NCBI GenBank assembly: GCA_900074885.1
Contig: FJUW01000004.1
Coordinates: forward strand, 1,086,225 to 1,150,224
Direction: 5' to 3'
DNA length: 64,000 bases
Source of the DNA: Rhynchosporium graminicola
Lineage: Eukaryota; Ascomycota; Leotiomycetes; Helotiales; Ploettnerulaceae
A program made the translations under genes and the position numbers. The notes under the pieces were generated by a model that saw only the letters and a list, made by a program, of their open reading frames with translations, ran no database searches and had not been told where the DNA came from. Positions 11,486-20,877 of the stretch are shown here, piece after piece (position 1 is the first letter of the stretch; the number at the start of each line of letters is the position of its first letter).

Positions 11486-11895
11486 ATGCGTTTCTCAACA
11501 ATCTCCGTCCTCACCGTTGCTTACCTCGCCGCCACTGCCTTTGCTAACCCTTTCGACCTCGAGACTCGAAGAGACAAGGTCTGCAACAAGATTAGCACTG
11601 CCCAATGCTGCTCCGTCAATGACTTCGGGGTTGCCAACCTTGAATGCGAATCTCGTAAGCTTTCATCCTTGTCAATCCCTAACAGGCGGAACCATTCACT
11701 GACGATACCACAGCTTCCAAGAAGCCCCGCAACGTCAAAAAGTTCAAGAAGTACTGCGGTAAGAAGGGAAAGGTGCCTGCTTGTTGCGCTCCTTCAGCCG
11801 TAAGTCTCCCCTTCTTTGTATATTGCAAGGGGAAGTTCAGTGTGGCTAACTCTGCGAAACAGAATGGTGACGGACCCGTCTGCACCGGACCTTGA
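11486..11895 (+). CDS. Class II hydrophobin, small secreted cysteine-rich protein
   Basis: Three exons (11486-11654, 11714-11799, 11863-11895) give 95 residues. Residues 1-20 are a signal peptide ending at AFA-NP. All eight Cys are present with class II spacing: C33-x7-CC41/42-x11-C54-x16-C71-x8-CC80/81-x10-C92. The FGVANLEC segment matches the class II LGVADLDC block. Hydrophobins are secreted, form four disulfides, and self-assemble at air-water interfaces to coat hyphae and spores. Two loops are odd: the C54-C71 loop is strongly basic (KKPRNVKKFKKY), and the C81-C92 loop is polar (APSANGDGPV) where class II members normally carry a hydrophobic patch. The first intron needs the acceptor at 11713; the nearer AG at about 11686 puts a stop in frame. 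Confidence 0.88.
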
Positions 11896-12064
11896 ATCGG
11901 TTAGGAGATAATTGATGGCAACAACGTCTGTGGTAGAATCGGCTGGGATGAACTGGGTTAAGACGTACTGGGCTGGTGGTACACTAGTTCTGTGATGGAT
12001 CATCAAGATGGTTAGGCATTACTTGATAGGCAATAAACTCTGTGTATTCATCTCAACGCTCTGC

Positions 12065-13012
12065 TCAGCTGAAGAACTCCCTGACGTGCTTCAACAGAAT
12101 CTCCGGGACTTCTTCTGCAATGTAATGCCCAGAAGGAACGCTTTCTCCCGATACCTCCCCATCAGAAACACTTCTCCATTCCTTCAAACAATCGAAACTC
12201 TTCTCGATAACACCCTTGCTCCCCCAAAGCACCCTCACCGGGCACTTAATCTTTTTCCCCTCATCCCGATCCTTCCTCGCCTCATCAAGATCAATCGTAG
12301 CTGCAGCTCTATAATCCTCGCACATGGCATGTACGCAAGCCTCATCCTTGAACATGCCCATGTACTCGCTCATAGCCTGCTCTTCGATATAGCTCCAGCT
12401 CCCGCTGCACGCATGCCCACCACCAAAAAACTTTCCCTTAAAAAGCTCTGGATCCCCCATCATTAGCTTCTCAGGAAACGGCGCCGGTTGGATCAACCAG
12501 AACCAATGCCAATAAGCTGTAGCGAAGAATTGATTCGTCTGCTCAAACATAGCGAGAGTAGGCGCGATATCAAGCATCATAAGCTTCTCCACAGCTTCCG
12601 GATGGTCCACCGATAGTTTGTGGGCGACTCTAGCGCCGCGGTCATGCGACAAGATGCTAAACTTCTTATAGCCGAGCTTCAACATCACAGCAATACAGTC
12701 TTCTCCCATGACGGATTTAGAGTACGTTTTGTGGGAATCTGAGATCGTTGATGGTGGCTTGGATGATTTCCCGTACCCGCGCAAATCGATCGCGATTACG
12801 GTGAATGAGTTGGTGAGGGAAGGCGTTATCTTGTGCCAGATGTGGTGGGTTTGAGGGAAGCCGTGGATGAGAAGGAGGGGGGGGCCATTCCCGGCTTTGA
12901 TGCCGTGGATGGTGACTGTGAGGGTGACGGCGATGTCGAATTCTTGGAAACCTGGGAACATGGTCGTTGTGTTTGGGAGATGGCTTGAGACTTGTTGTAG
13001 ACGTAATGACAT
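12065..13012 (-). CDS. Alpha/beta hydrolase of the fluoroacetate/haloacetate dehalogenase type
   Basis: Single exon, 315 residues. The fold marks are LLLIHGFPQTHHIW (46-59, oxyanion region) and DLRGYG (76-81). The nucleophile motif is HDRGAR with Asp124 (not Ser), which puts it with dehalogenases and epoxide hydrolases. From family knowledge, bacterial fluoroacetate dehalogenase uses Asp110-Asp134-His280, Arg111/Arg114 for the carboxylate, and His155/Trp156/Tyr219 for fluoride. Counterparts here are Asp124, Asp148 (LDIAPT), His296 (SGHYIAEE), Arg125, Arg128, His169, Trp170 and Tyr234, with near-identical spacing. The expected reaction is hydrolysis of 2-haloacids to 2-hydroxyacids; an epoxide substrate is the alternative. 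There is no signal peptide. The gene is convergent with the hydrophobin. A second ATG at residue 18 (MFPGF) is possible. Confidence 0.88.
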   Translation of the reverse strand: MSLRLQQVSSHLPNTTTMFPGFQEFDIAVTLTVTIHGIKAGNGPPLLLIHGFPQTHHIWHKITPSLTNSFTVIAIDLRGYGKSSKPPSTISDSHKTYSKSVMGEDCIAVMLKLGYKKFSILSHDRGARVAHKLSVDHPEAVEKLMMLDIAPTLAMFEQTNQFFATAYWHWFWLIQPAPFPEKLMMGDPELFKGKFFGGGHACSGSWSYIEEQAMSEYMGMFKDEACVHAMCEDYRAAATIDLDEARKDRDEGKKIKCPVRVLWGSKGVIEKSFDCLKEWRSVSDGEVSGESVPSGHYIAEEVPEILLKHVREFFS

Positions 13013-14562
13013 GAGCTTTCTTTGGGGTTTGTTGTTGTGATTGAGACGCCGGGAGTGAGGTTTAAGGTGGGGTCAACTTGTTTGTAGTAACCGAACTGCG
13101 GGGGCTAGCTTCCGGCTTGCCGGGATCAAGATTCGAAGCAGATCACTTGTGGTAGACATAAGTTATCTCATAATTGTGCGTGTCTGGAGACTGTGATTAT
13201 GTCTATATTTATAGTACGTTCTGGTAGATCTAAAAGTCAGCGTCAATTTGATCTAATTGCCAGTTATCGCTACACATTCCGAGAGAAAGCTTGGAGAATA
13301 CGCGAAAATTAAGGTAAGGCCTATTTCATCTCCAACGAAGTGATATTTTGATGCAATAAAATCTAAAAATTCAAAGGAGTTTTACATAATGCCAAAAAAA
13401 CAATCTAGAATTAAAGAATCATCCAAAAAGACCGGGAAACAAACTACTGAGAGACTATACCTCTAGTTTAACCTGATGAATGGATGGAAGTGGTATTGTA
13501 GTTAGTCACTCGACCGCCGCCATTAAGTCTGTTTGGGCATCTCATCTGTACTTCAAGACGGAGCACATATTTCACAAAAGATATGCTTCCCTTTCCTCGT
13601 GGGCAAAATAGAACTGGCTTCCAACGAGATTGGCGAGGGACAGACAACTGCTTTTCCAGAAGCATCACAAATGCTTCGGGACCAGCCAGAAAAAGCCTGA
13701 TATCATTGACCTTCCAGTATATGAATAAAGAATCGAGGGTCCATACGAGATGCGAATACTATGAATCTCTTTGACAACTCCCGAAGATTGCTATTGAAAA
13801 CAACAACAATCTAGCGTCGCTTAGCGAGTTTCAGCTATAGTGGTAGGAGCTTTTCGAGAGAAAAGAAAAAGGTAAATCCATCTATCTTCGATTACCCTCA
13901 ATCAAGTTTAGTACTTACACGTAAAATTTTAGCAGTCATATTACATTTTGGTAAGCTTAAGTTGCTGTAGCGGCAACTGGGAATGTTCGAGGAATCAACA
14001 ATTTCCGCTTGTGGGGACGGCAGTAAGCCGCCCTTGGGCTAAGCGATAGATACAGCCAATTTCCCCAGAAATTGGAAAAGAGGAGACACATTCCAAAGTT
14101 CCCCAAATTCGTTGTCTGTGACGGTACCGAGTTTAGTGATGAGTTATCGATCTTGTCGGCTGTCACGCTGGAATTAATCCGGACCAAGCTCTCCTACCGC
14201 GTAAACCCCAAGAGCTCAGCCACACCGCGCCCAGAGACTTGGCCTGGCTATTTCCCAGTTTCCTTTGCAACAGCAGACCATTGCAAAATTACAATCTTAC
14301 AGACCGCAACGTCCAGCCCATCCTTTGGACCCTTTTATATCCCGCTCTTGCAGACATGACAGGACATGACGTTCAAGTAGTTTCACGTCGTCGTTCGCCA
14401 TACTAAAGTGAGTGGATTGCAAAGAATGCTAAGACATCAAGTGCCCTGTTTGGCTCGCGATCCAAGACTTTCAAGATCCCATATATTACTGATCATGCCT
14501 TCCTTCCCACGGCTCTTTCCTATTTCGTTCTTCCATTGGCTTTCTCTACTCTTGTTTTCAAA
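13013..14562. other. Intergenic, 1.5 kb, no gene seen
   Basis: This is a divergent promoter region between the dehalogenase-like gene and the transporter. Short open frames (e.g. 13468-13774, 14072-14359) overlap on both strands and have no family signal. No tRNA, array or clear element is seen. Confidence 0.4.
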
Positions 14563-16143
14563 ATGTCGAACAGTGTTGTAGCAAGTTTCTTGGGCGCGTT
14601 GGAAGCTTCTCTTTCTGTTTTATTGACCATAGGCTATGGTGCTGTTGCAGCCAGATACAATCTCCTCAAGTCTGCTTCAGCAAGGGATATTAATAAGCTG
14701 TGCGTCCGCTTGTTTCTTCCTGCTTTGATGATCGCCAATCTTGGTGATGAGCTTCAAGCCAAAACGGCTTACAGATATATTCCAGTCTTAAGTTAGTACT
14801 TTCCCCTATCAGTCTGAGAGAACTTTCGAGCTGACCGATCAAACTCAGTATGGGCTCTTTTTTACACTTTGGCCTCAATGGCCCTGGGATGGGTACTAAA
14901 AAGGATGTTCAAATTCCCAGCATGGACAATTCCCGCCATATGCTTCAACAACACCACTGCTCTCCCACTTCTCCTGCTTCAGTCACTCCAGACATCTGGA
15001 ATCCTGAAAGATCTCACCATGGGAAAAGGAGACACCGCTGAAGAGGCGATGAAGCGAGCCAAGTCTTATTTTCTCGTCGCCGCCGTAGTAGGGAACAGTT
15101 TGACCTTCGCAGTCGGTCCCAGGCTGCTGGACGATGAAGAGACGCCAGACAGCTACGAGGACAAGAAAGCGCAGGAAGAGCAGGAAAACGGATCCGAGAG
15201 CGAGGACGAGCACGAGAATCCCACCAACGAGTCTGGCCGGACAGCAGAGGAGCAGGAAGAGCACGCAACTGAGACGACGACTCTTCTGCCCGATAGAATA
15301 GCAGATCCTGGCGCCGAGCTCGGTGGAGTATTGGCTGACACTTTCGAGAAATATTGGTCTCGTCTTCCAGCCGCTTTGCGTAATCATCTTCACTTCGTCA
15401 GCAGTTTCTTTAACGCGCCTTTGATCGGTGCTGTCATCGGTGCAATCCTCGGCCTCGTTCCTCCTTTTCATAAAGCTTTCTTCAGCGAACCAATGGAAGG
15501 AGGTATCTTCAAGGCATGGTTAACGTCGTCCGTGAAGAAGATTGGTGAACTGTGAGTAAAATTTGGGGAGCCCAATCTCTCCTCCTTTCGATATCTCGTG
15601 ATATCTTTTGAGACATCTTTTGACAACCATCTTTTCTATTCCCGCAAAGGTTCCATTTAGCAGCTGCTAATTCCCGTTGCTCAGGTTCCCAGCACTGCAA
15701 CTTGTTGTCGTAGGAGCAAAGCTTAGCGCCAGTCTTTTGAAAATGAAAGAAGGAAAGGATGTAGGGAAGATGAAGCTGGTCCCAGTGCTCTCAATCTTCT
15801 TTATTAGGTTCATCCTCTGGCCGGTGTAAGTCTCTCTCGCCTGATCGTCTCCCTAGAAGAATTATGCTAACGAGCATACTATAGCATAAGCATTGGTACG
15901 ATATACCTCCTGGCATCTAAGACGAACCTTTTGGATGATGATCCGATTTTGTGGTTCGTTTTGATGCTCTTGCCAACCGGTCCTTCAGCTACAAAACTTA
16001 CTGCGCTTGCGGATGTCAGTGGTGGAAGTGAAGATGACAAACACGCCATTGCGAAGTTTATCACACTGTCATATGCGATCTCGCCCTTGATCTGTTTCAC
16101 CGTTGTTGGGGCACTGAAGGCCTCCCTAGCAGCAAAGTCCTAA
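14563..16143 (+). CDS. Auxin efflux carrier (AEC) family membrane transporter
   Basis: Four exons (14563-14791, 14849-15551, 15685-15825, 15885-16143) give 443 residues. The N-terminal half has hydrophobic helices starting at about residue 8 (VVASFLGALEASLSVLLTIGYG) and the conserved NKLCVRLFLPALMIANLG and NNTTALPLLLLQSL segments. The C-terminal half (FNAPLIGAVIGAILGLVPP, FPALQLVVVGAKLSASL, WFVLMLLPTGPSATKL) matches the second half of the family, including the PTGPSA motif. A long Glu/Ser/Asp-rich cytosolic loop (about residues 145-210) separates them. The family exports small organic anions across the plasma or ER membrane; the fungal substrates are unknown. The ATG at 14563 is the first in-frame ATG. 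Intron phases agree throughout. Confidence 0.9.
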
Positions 16144-16819
16144 GATCTAATTTAGCAAGATTTCAGAATTGCAATACCCGCCACAACCAGTATTGAAAGG
16201 AATGGAAAACTGTTTGAAGCTTGTAGAAAAGAAACCGTATCAAACCAAGTCCCCAAGAGAATCTGTCATCCGTGACATGCCACAAGTCAAAACTTCTGCA
16301 AGATCACCTATTGATGTGCCGCCCGTGCCCACCAAATTCAGACCGCGCATCAAACACGCAGCCACACTCGCCGGTTTCAGCTTCATTCCAAGCCGCAGCT
16401 TTCGCCAACATCAGATAAAATTGACAGTCCGATCTCCCTGTTTCATCCTAAGAACCCCTGGTTGCGACTCGGCTGCATATACCCGATCAATTCTCAATTC
16501 TTTTCTCGCATGTCTTGTTTATAACGGGTGCTTCCTTTCACCAACTAGTTTGAAGTTTTTCTTTACCTACTTCTCTCACTCTTTGGAGACAATTTGTTGA
16601 TCTGTTTTTCTCGTTCCCTGTTTTTTGTACATTCTTTTCAGTCCGCTGGTCGGTCGGTCATTTATCCATCAATTACTCTCGTTAATATTCCTGCCTACCG
16701 GCTCTAATTCATTCATTGACTGACCAGTCGCTCCCCACCACCAATTTACCCAAAGCTCTCGTCCGGATCGTCTAAAATACAGAACCGCTCTTTACAATAG
16801 AACTTTCACTTCACCAACC
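16144..16819. other. Intergenic / 5' UTR of the small protein
   Basis: The second half is pyrimidine-rich (TTTCTCGTTCCCTG..., CTCGTC), consistent with a promoter and leader. A 143-codon frame at 16169-16600 starts inside the transporter's 3' end and shows no family signal. Confidence 0.4.
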
Positions 16820-17086
16820 ATGACCACAATCAAGATGCAGCCTGACACCATCATGACCGCTGTGGTTGCAACCACTACCCCTCCACGCCCTTCTTACCGC
16901 AAACACACTCGCGCACTATCTCGCGATCTAGGCTTCAAGACAATCCCCATGTTCGAAATGCCTGTAGAGTTTACCATTCCTGAAAATACCGTTTCCGGTT
17001 CTTACACCAACATGTTGAATCGCGCGAGGGGAGGATCATCGCCTCCTCCACCTTCGTCTTTCCTGAGACGAACGGGAAGCTGGTGA
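16820..17086 (+). CDS. Small hypothetical protein, 88 residues
   Basis: Single open frame with a good start context (ACCATGACC) behind a pyrimidine-rich leader. The product is basic, Thr/Pro/Arg-rich and has no membrane segment. The middle (YRKHTRALSRDLGFKTIPMFEMPVEF) looks like constrained sequence, and the end is a poly-Pro/Ser run (PPPPSSFLRR). I recognise no family. It could be a real small protein or a leader frame; the leader-like upstream sequence favours a real gene. Confidence 0.45.
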   Translation: MTTIKMQPDTIMTAVVATTTPPRPSYRKHTRALSRDLGFKTIPMFEMPVEFTIPENTVSGSYTNMLNRARGGSSPPPPSSFLRRTGSW

Positions 17087-17425
17087 TAGCGAGCTGCCAT
17101 GATGTAAGAGCATTGTTGGATTGAGTTAGGGCTTCGAGAGCTGACACTCATAGCAGAGAGGGGATTTTTGCGGCGAATCATAGCCACTTATGTCGGTTGG
17201 GATTTGGGGAATGGGAGAAACAGGAATGAATCAGAAATGTATCCTATAAAGGAAGCGGATTGCTACTAAGCAAACCCACCCTATAGCAAATTGAGCAACC
17301 CTCAAACAAGAAGGAATAGGACAGACCAATGACCAAAAACAAATGAAAACAGCGATCAAGGGTATCATTACAGACAGATATTCAGATGGAATGTACAAAC
17401 ATCTCAGTCGTCTACAAAATCCAGA
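17087..17425. other. Convergent 3' spacer
   Basis: This spacer lies between the small protein (+) and Puf6 (-). It probably holds both 3' ends. Nothing else is visible. Confidence 0.4.
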
Positions 17426-19672
17426 TCAAATCATCTCTAACAATAGTGCCGATCCCCTATTGCCCACTGCCCTCTCCTTGACAGGTTTCGACTTCTTGGT
17501 CTTTCCCTTAACATCCATAGCACTCTTTTCAATTTCCGCGACTTCTCTCCTTGACTTCTGCTCCGCTGTCTCGTCCTTTGCTGCTTTTTGTAACTGCTTC
17601 TTGAGGTTCCTGAGAATTTGTAATACTTCGTCCTTTTGCGAAAAAGTAGGTGATTCTAAAAGAGCGAGAATGGTGAATGAACTAGATCCTGTCGCCCATT
17701 CGAGGACGGAATCCTTGATATATGGGTAAAGGATGTCGGCAAAGTTGAGAGCGGGCTCAACAGGAACAATAGATTTCGTCTTGGGGTCAAACCGGCCGCC
17801 TGCAATGAGGTTCTTGAGCATCTTTCCTCCGTATGCCGTGCTGGCAAGATGTGAGGGAGGTTCTGTTTGGTCTGAATCTTCCATAACCGGAGGTTGGATG
17901 TATGTTGGGTCTCCAGCAGCAGTCATTGCTACTGCCTCGAGAGCTGCTGTCTTGTCTCCTTCAGCGGCAAAGAGCACTTCAGTGATAAATTGACATCCAA
18001 AACTCGTGGAGACCAAATCTGAAGCAGCTGTTGAGATAGCCTTTACAAGCGTTGGAGATAGAGCCTTGCTTAGTTCGCTCCGTCTGATCTCGGGGTCTTT
18101 TTTACTGGTCGTTACTCTGATATTGTCGATTTCGGCGAGAATTTCAAGGTCCATCGAGGGACTAGCTGGAAACAAAGCTTTAGATCGGCCCATAAAGGGA
18201 TGTAGGAGGGTTGTGCGGGCGTTCGCATCGTTTGCAGAAAACACAATGTTCTCTGCTTGTTTTTCATGGTCTTTACTTAACAGCTCAGGGAATATGGACT
18301 TAGCGGTCAAGACTGTGTCGTCAATAACTTCGTAAGCAGTCAAAATGACGATGTGAGCATTTACATCCGCAGCCATCATCTGGAGGGTGTCCTTGTATGT
18401 CTTGAGAATCTGTTTTCGGTCTTTCGCTGTTCCGTAAGCCAAAGCCAAACTAACAACTCTCGATCCAGATCTTGTGAAAGCCAAGTTCTTGAGTAAGTCT
18501 CCTTCCTCATCACCCTTAATGATCTCTAGATATTCAGTAACCTCCTCGGTTCCTTGCTTGGCATTGAGGAAATACTGGAGCATAGCATCGTGAAGGAGTG
18601 TGAAACCGGTCATCTTCTTCTGAATGAGCTGGTTAATAAGTTCCTGTAGGGATCGCATGATCGGAGCACGCTTCCCAGGTTCTTCAGCCAGAATATCGGC
18701 AAGATCTCCTGTAGGCTTCTCAGACTTGTCCTTCTGGAACAGCGCAAATTCGGCACCATACCACTCTCGGAGGATGGTAGCCTTCTGGTGTCGAGTCGCG
18801 ACTCCACGATAAACGTCGTCAAGAATCCAAGAAGCTTCCGGGTGCTTGATAAGTCTCCGAACATGGCCAAAGAATTCCGGTACGATGATATCTCGGATCT
18901 CGTCGTCATTCTGGACTAACAATTTCCCAATCAAGAATTTGGCATATCTGCTCTCTGCGAGTTGGCGGTAAGACCCTGCAAGCTCACTGGCAATCAACTT
19001 CCTCTGCCCTGGGTTGGCGTATTTGATGGCGGTCTGGACAACCCTAACACTGTCGTGCTTGAGAACGTAGTCCTTGATCTTGCCAGTGATAATCTCGAAT
19101 AATTCTCCAACCAATCGTCTCCTCTCCTCAATTGGAACATGGGACTTCCGTCGCAGCCGTTCCCATATCTTTTTCGTCCGCGCCAATTCGTCGGCCAGCG
19201 GCTTCGCTGCCTTCCGTTCTTGTGCGAGGGCTTTCTGCTTCGCATGGGCCTCCCTAGACGACTGGCCTACGCGGGTGTTAAGGAGATGGAGTGAAGGCTA
19301 GAAGCACTACTCACTATTCGTTACAACAGCTTTAGCTCTCTCAGGGTGCAATCCGTCTGCAGCTTTCGGAAGATCCTCCTCATCAAGCATTTCCTCATCG
19401 TCGTCGTCCAAATTTCCTTTGTTCGGTCTATGTTCAACGGGAGCTCCTCCGTCCGAGTCCGAGTCCGAGTCATCGGCGTCCTCATCACTCGAAACTTCGA
19501 CTTTCACTGGAGCTCTTCCCTTCTTGAGCGAAGACTTGACCGATGCAGCGATTTTCGGCTTCTTGCTTTCTTTGACATGTTCATTCTTGATTGGAGCCGA
19601 CTTTCTCTTCGTGCCACCTGAGCTGGTCTGGGTGGTGGTTGCTGAAGGCATTGTGAATTTGTACGCAAACAT
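17426..19672 (-). CDS. PUF6: Puf6-like Pumilio-repeat ribosome assembly protein
   Basis: Two exons: 19672-19315 and 19266-17426. They give 732 residues from ATG 19672, or 725 from the internal ATG 19651. The N-terminus is Lys- and Asp/Glu-rich (nucleolar type). The block KKIWERLRRKSHVP...KHDSVRVVQTAIKYA...RYAKFLIGKLL is diagnostic of Puf6/PUM3. It is followed by degenerate Puf repeats and a CPL-type C-terminal region (DILYPYIKD...WATGSSSFTILALLES). Yeast Puf6 works in 60S subunit maturation and represses ASH1 mRNA translation. The 48-bp intron has donor GTGAGT and acceptor CGTAG. The start lies 148 bp from the start of the divergent Gir2-like gene. Confidence 0.92.
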
Positions 19673-19820
19673 GTTCTGATGGGTATCGTAGCGATTAAAA
19701 AGTTCATGGGAACTCGAACTTTTTTCTTGAGGCGCTAGGCCTATCGGGGACTACCCCACCAAATAAGCAGCCATGCTGTTGCCAAACAACTTGATAAATT
19801 GATAAAAGTAATCACTCAAG
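19673..19820. promoter_or_regulatory. Shared divergent promoter of Puf6 and Gir2-like genes
   Basis: Only 148 bp separate the two start codons, so both core promoters must lie here. I see no textbook TATA box and no yeast-type PAC/RRPE ribosome-biogenesis element. Confidence 0.65.
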
Positions 19821-20609
19821 ATGGGAAGAGAAGAACAGAAAGAAGAAAGAGAAGTCCTCGATAGTATCTTCCCAGAAGAAATACAAGGTGCGTCCACGCA
19901 ATTTCTGATACCAAGTTCCACGCAAAGTACCCCGCGAAGAGGTAAACAGCAATTTACTGACCGTTCCCCAGACATCTCAGAAACAGAATTCCGCATATCA
20001 GTTCTCCTTGACATAACGAACGATGATGACGACGATTCGGAGCCCCCAACCGTGACTCTGCAAGTTAAATATCCAGAAGACTACCCCGAAGAACCTCCCG
20101 TGCTGGATCTGCTCACACCTCAAAATGCGCCAACACATACCTACTTCAACGTCGCATCAGACAAAGACATCCTACTCGACGGGCTGAAAGAGACGATTGA
20201 GGAGAATATGGGCATGGCTATGATCTTCACCATTTACTCGACCCTCAAAGACAATGCGGAGCAGCTGGTGGCCGAACGACAAGCTGCTGCTCGCGCAGTA
20301 CACGAAGAGAAACTAATGATTTTGGAGCAGGAGGAGAACAAGAAGTTCCACGGTACGCCTGTTACGCCAGAAACTTTTACGAGCTGGAGGAAGGATTTTA
20401 GGAAGGAGATGGAGGAGCAGAGACTTAGGGAAGAGGAGGCTGATGAGGCGGCTGAGAAGAAGAAGAATAGAGGGAGGGATGCGGTGGTGCAATTAACCGG
20501 GAGGCAACTCTGGGAGAAAGGTCTCGCGGGGAAGATTGAGGATGATGATGATGATGATGAAGACGAGGACAACCTGCCTGCGGTAGAGAAGCTTAAGGTC
20601 GAAGCCTAA
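19821..20609 (+). CDS. Gir2-like RWD-domain protein
   Basis: Two exons: 19821-19887 and 19972-20609, 234 residues. The 84-bp intron has donor GTGCGT, a CTGAC branch and acceptor CCCAG; it is stop-free and a multiple of three, so reading through would add 28 unconserved residues. Splicing restores PEEIQ-DISETEFRIS, the normal start of an RWD domain. The domain runs to about residue 110 (VKYPEDYPEEPP carries the YPxxYPxxxP mark). A charged C-terminus follows (QLTGRQLWEKGL, then poly-Asp). Yeast Gir2 and human RWDD1 bind the Rbg2/DRG2 GTPase and contact Gcn1, touching the Gcn2 amino-acid starvation response. This role is inferred from the family. Confidence 0.87.
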   Translation: MGREEQKEEREVLDSIFPEEIQGASTQFLIPSSTQSTPRRGKQQFTDRSPDISETEFRISVLLDITNDDDDDSEPPTVTLQVKYPEDYPEEPPVLDLLTPQNAPTHTYFNVASDKDILLDGLKETIEENMGMAMIFTIYSTLKDNAEQLVAERQAAARAVHEEKLMILEQEENKKFHGTPVTPETFTSWRKDFRKEMEEQRLREEEADEAAEKKKNRGRDAVVQLTGRQLWEKGLAGKIEDDDDDDEDEDNLPAVEKLKVEA

Positions 20610-20877
20610 AAGAATCGATGAATTGGTCAAAAGCGTAAATAACATGGCGGGCTTGGAAGGGTGGAGTTGCATTGCTGGCGTTTTGGGTGGGAGTGATTTG
20701 AAGGATGACGTTGTGATTCGTTTGTTTATGATTGTAGAAATATAACAAGCTGGATCTTTCGAAACATGCCTCTACCATGAAACATGGAAGTATGACCTCA
20801 AAGGTCGAGCCAGCTTTTGATGACCATAACGCCATAACAACCTAAAACTCGAGACCATTTTGGAAGCCGGATGTTAC

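Noticed and set aside
11087..11803. A 238-codon frame that contains the hydrophobin exons
   Set aside because: The true start is at 11486, where a signal peptide begins. The upstream part is 5' UTR, and reading on past 11654 uses intron sequence.
14072..14359. Possible small gene upstream of the transporter
   Set aside because: An overlapping frame exists on the other strand, and there are no motifs and no constrained sequence.
16169..16600. 143-codon frame after the transporter
   Set aside because: It begins in the likely 3' UTR, its composition is unlike the neighbouring proteins, and no family is recognised.
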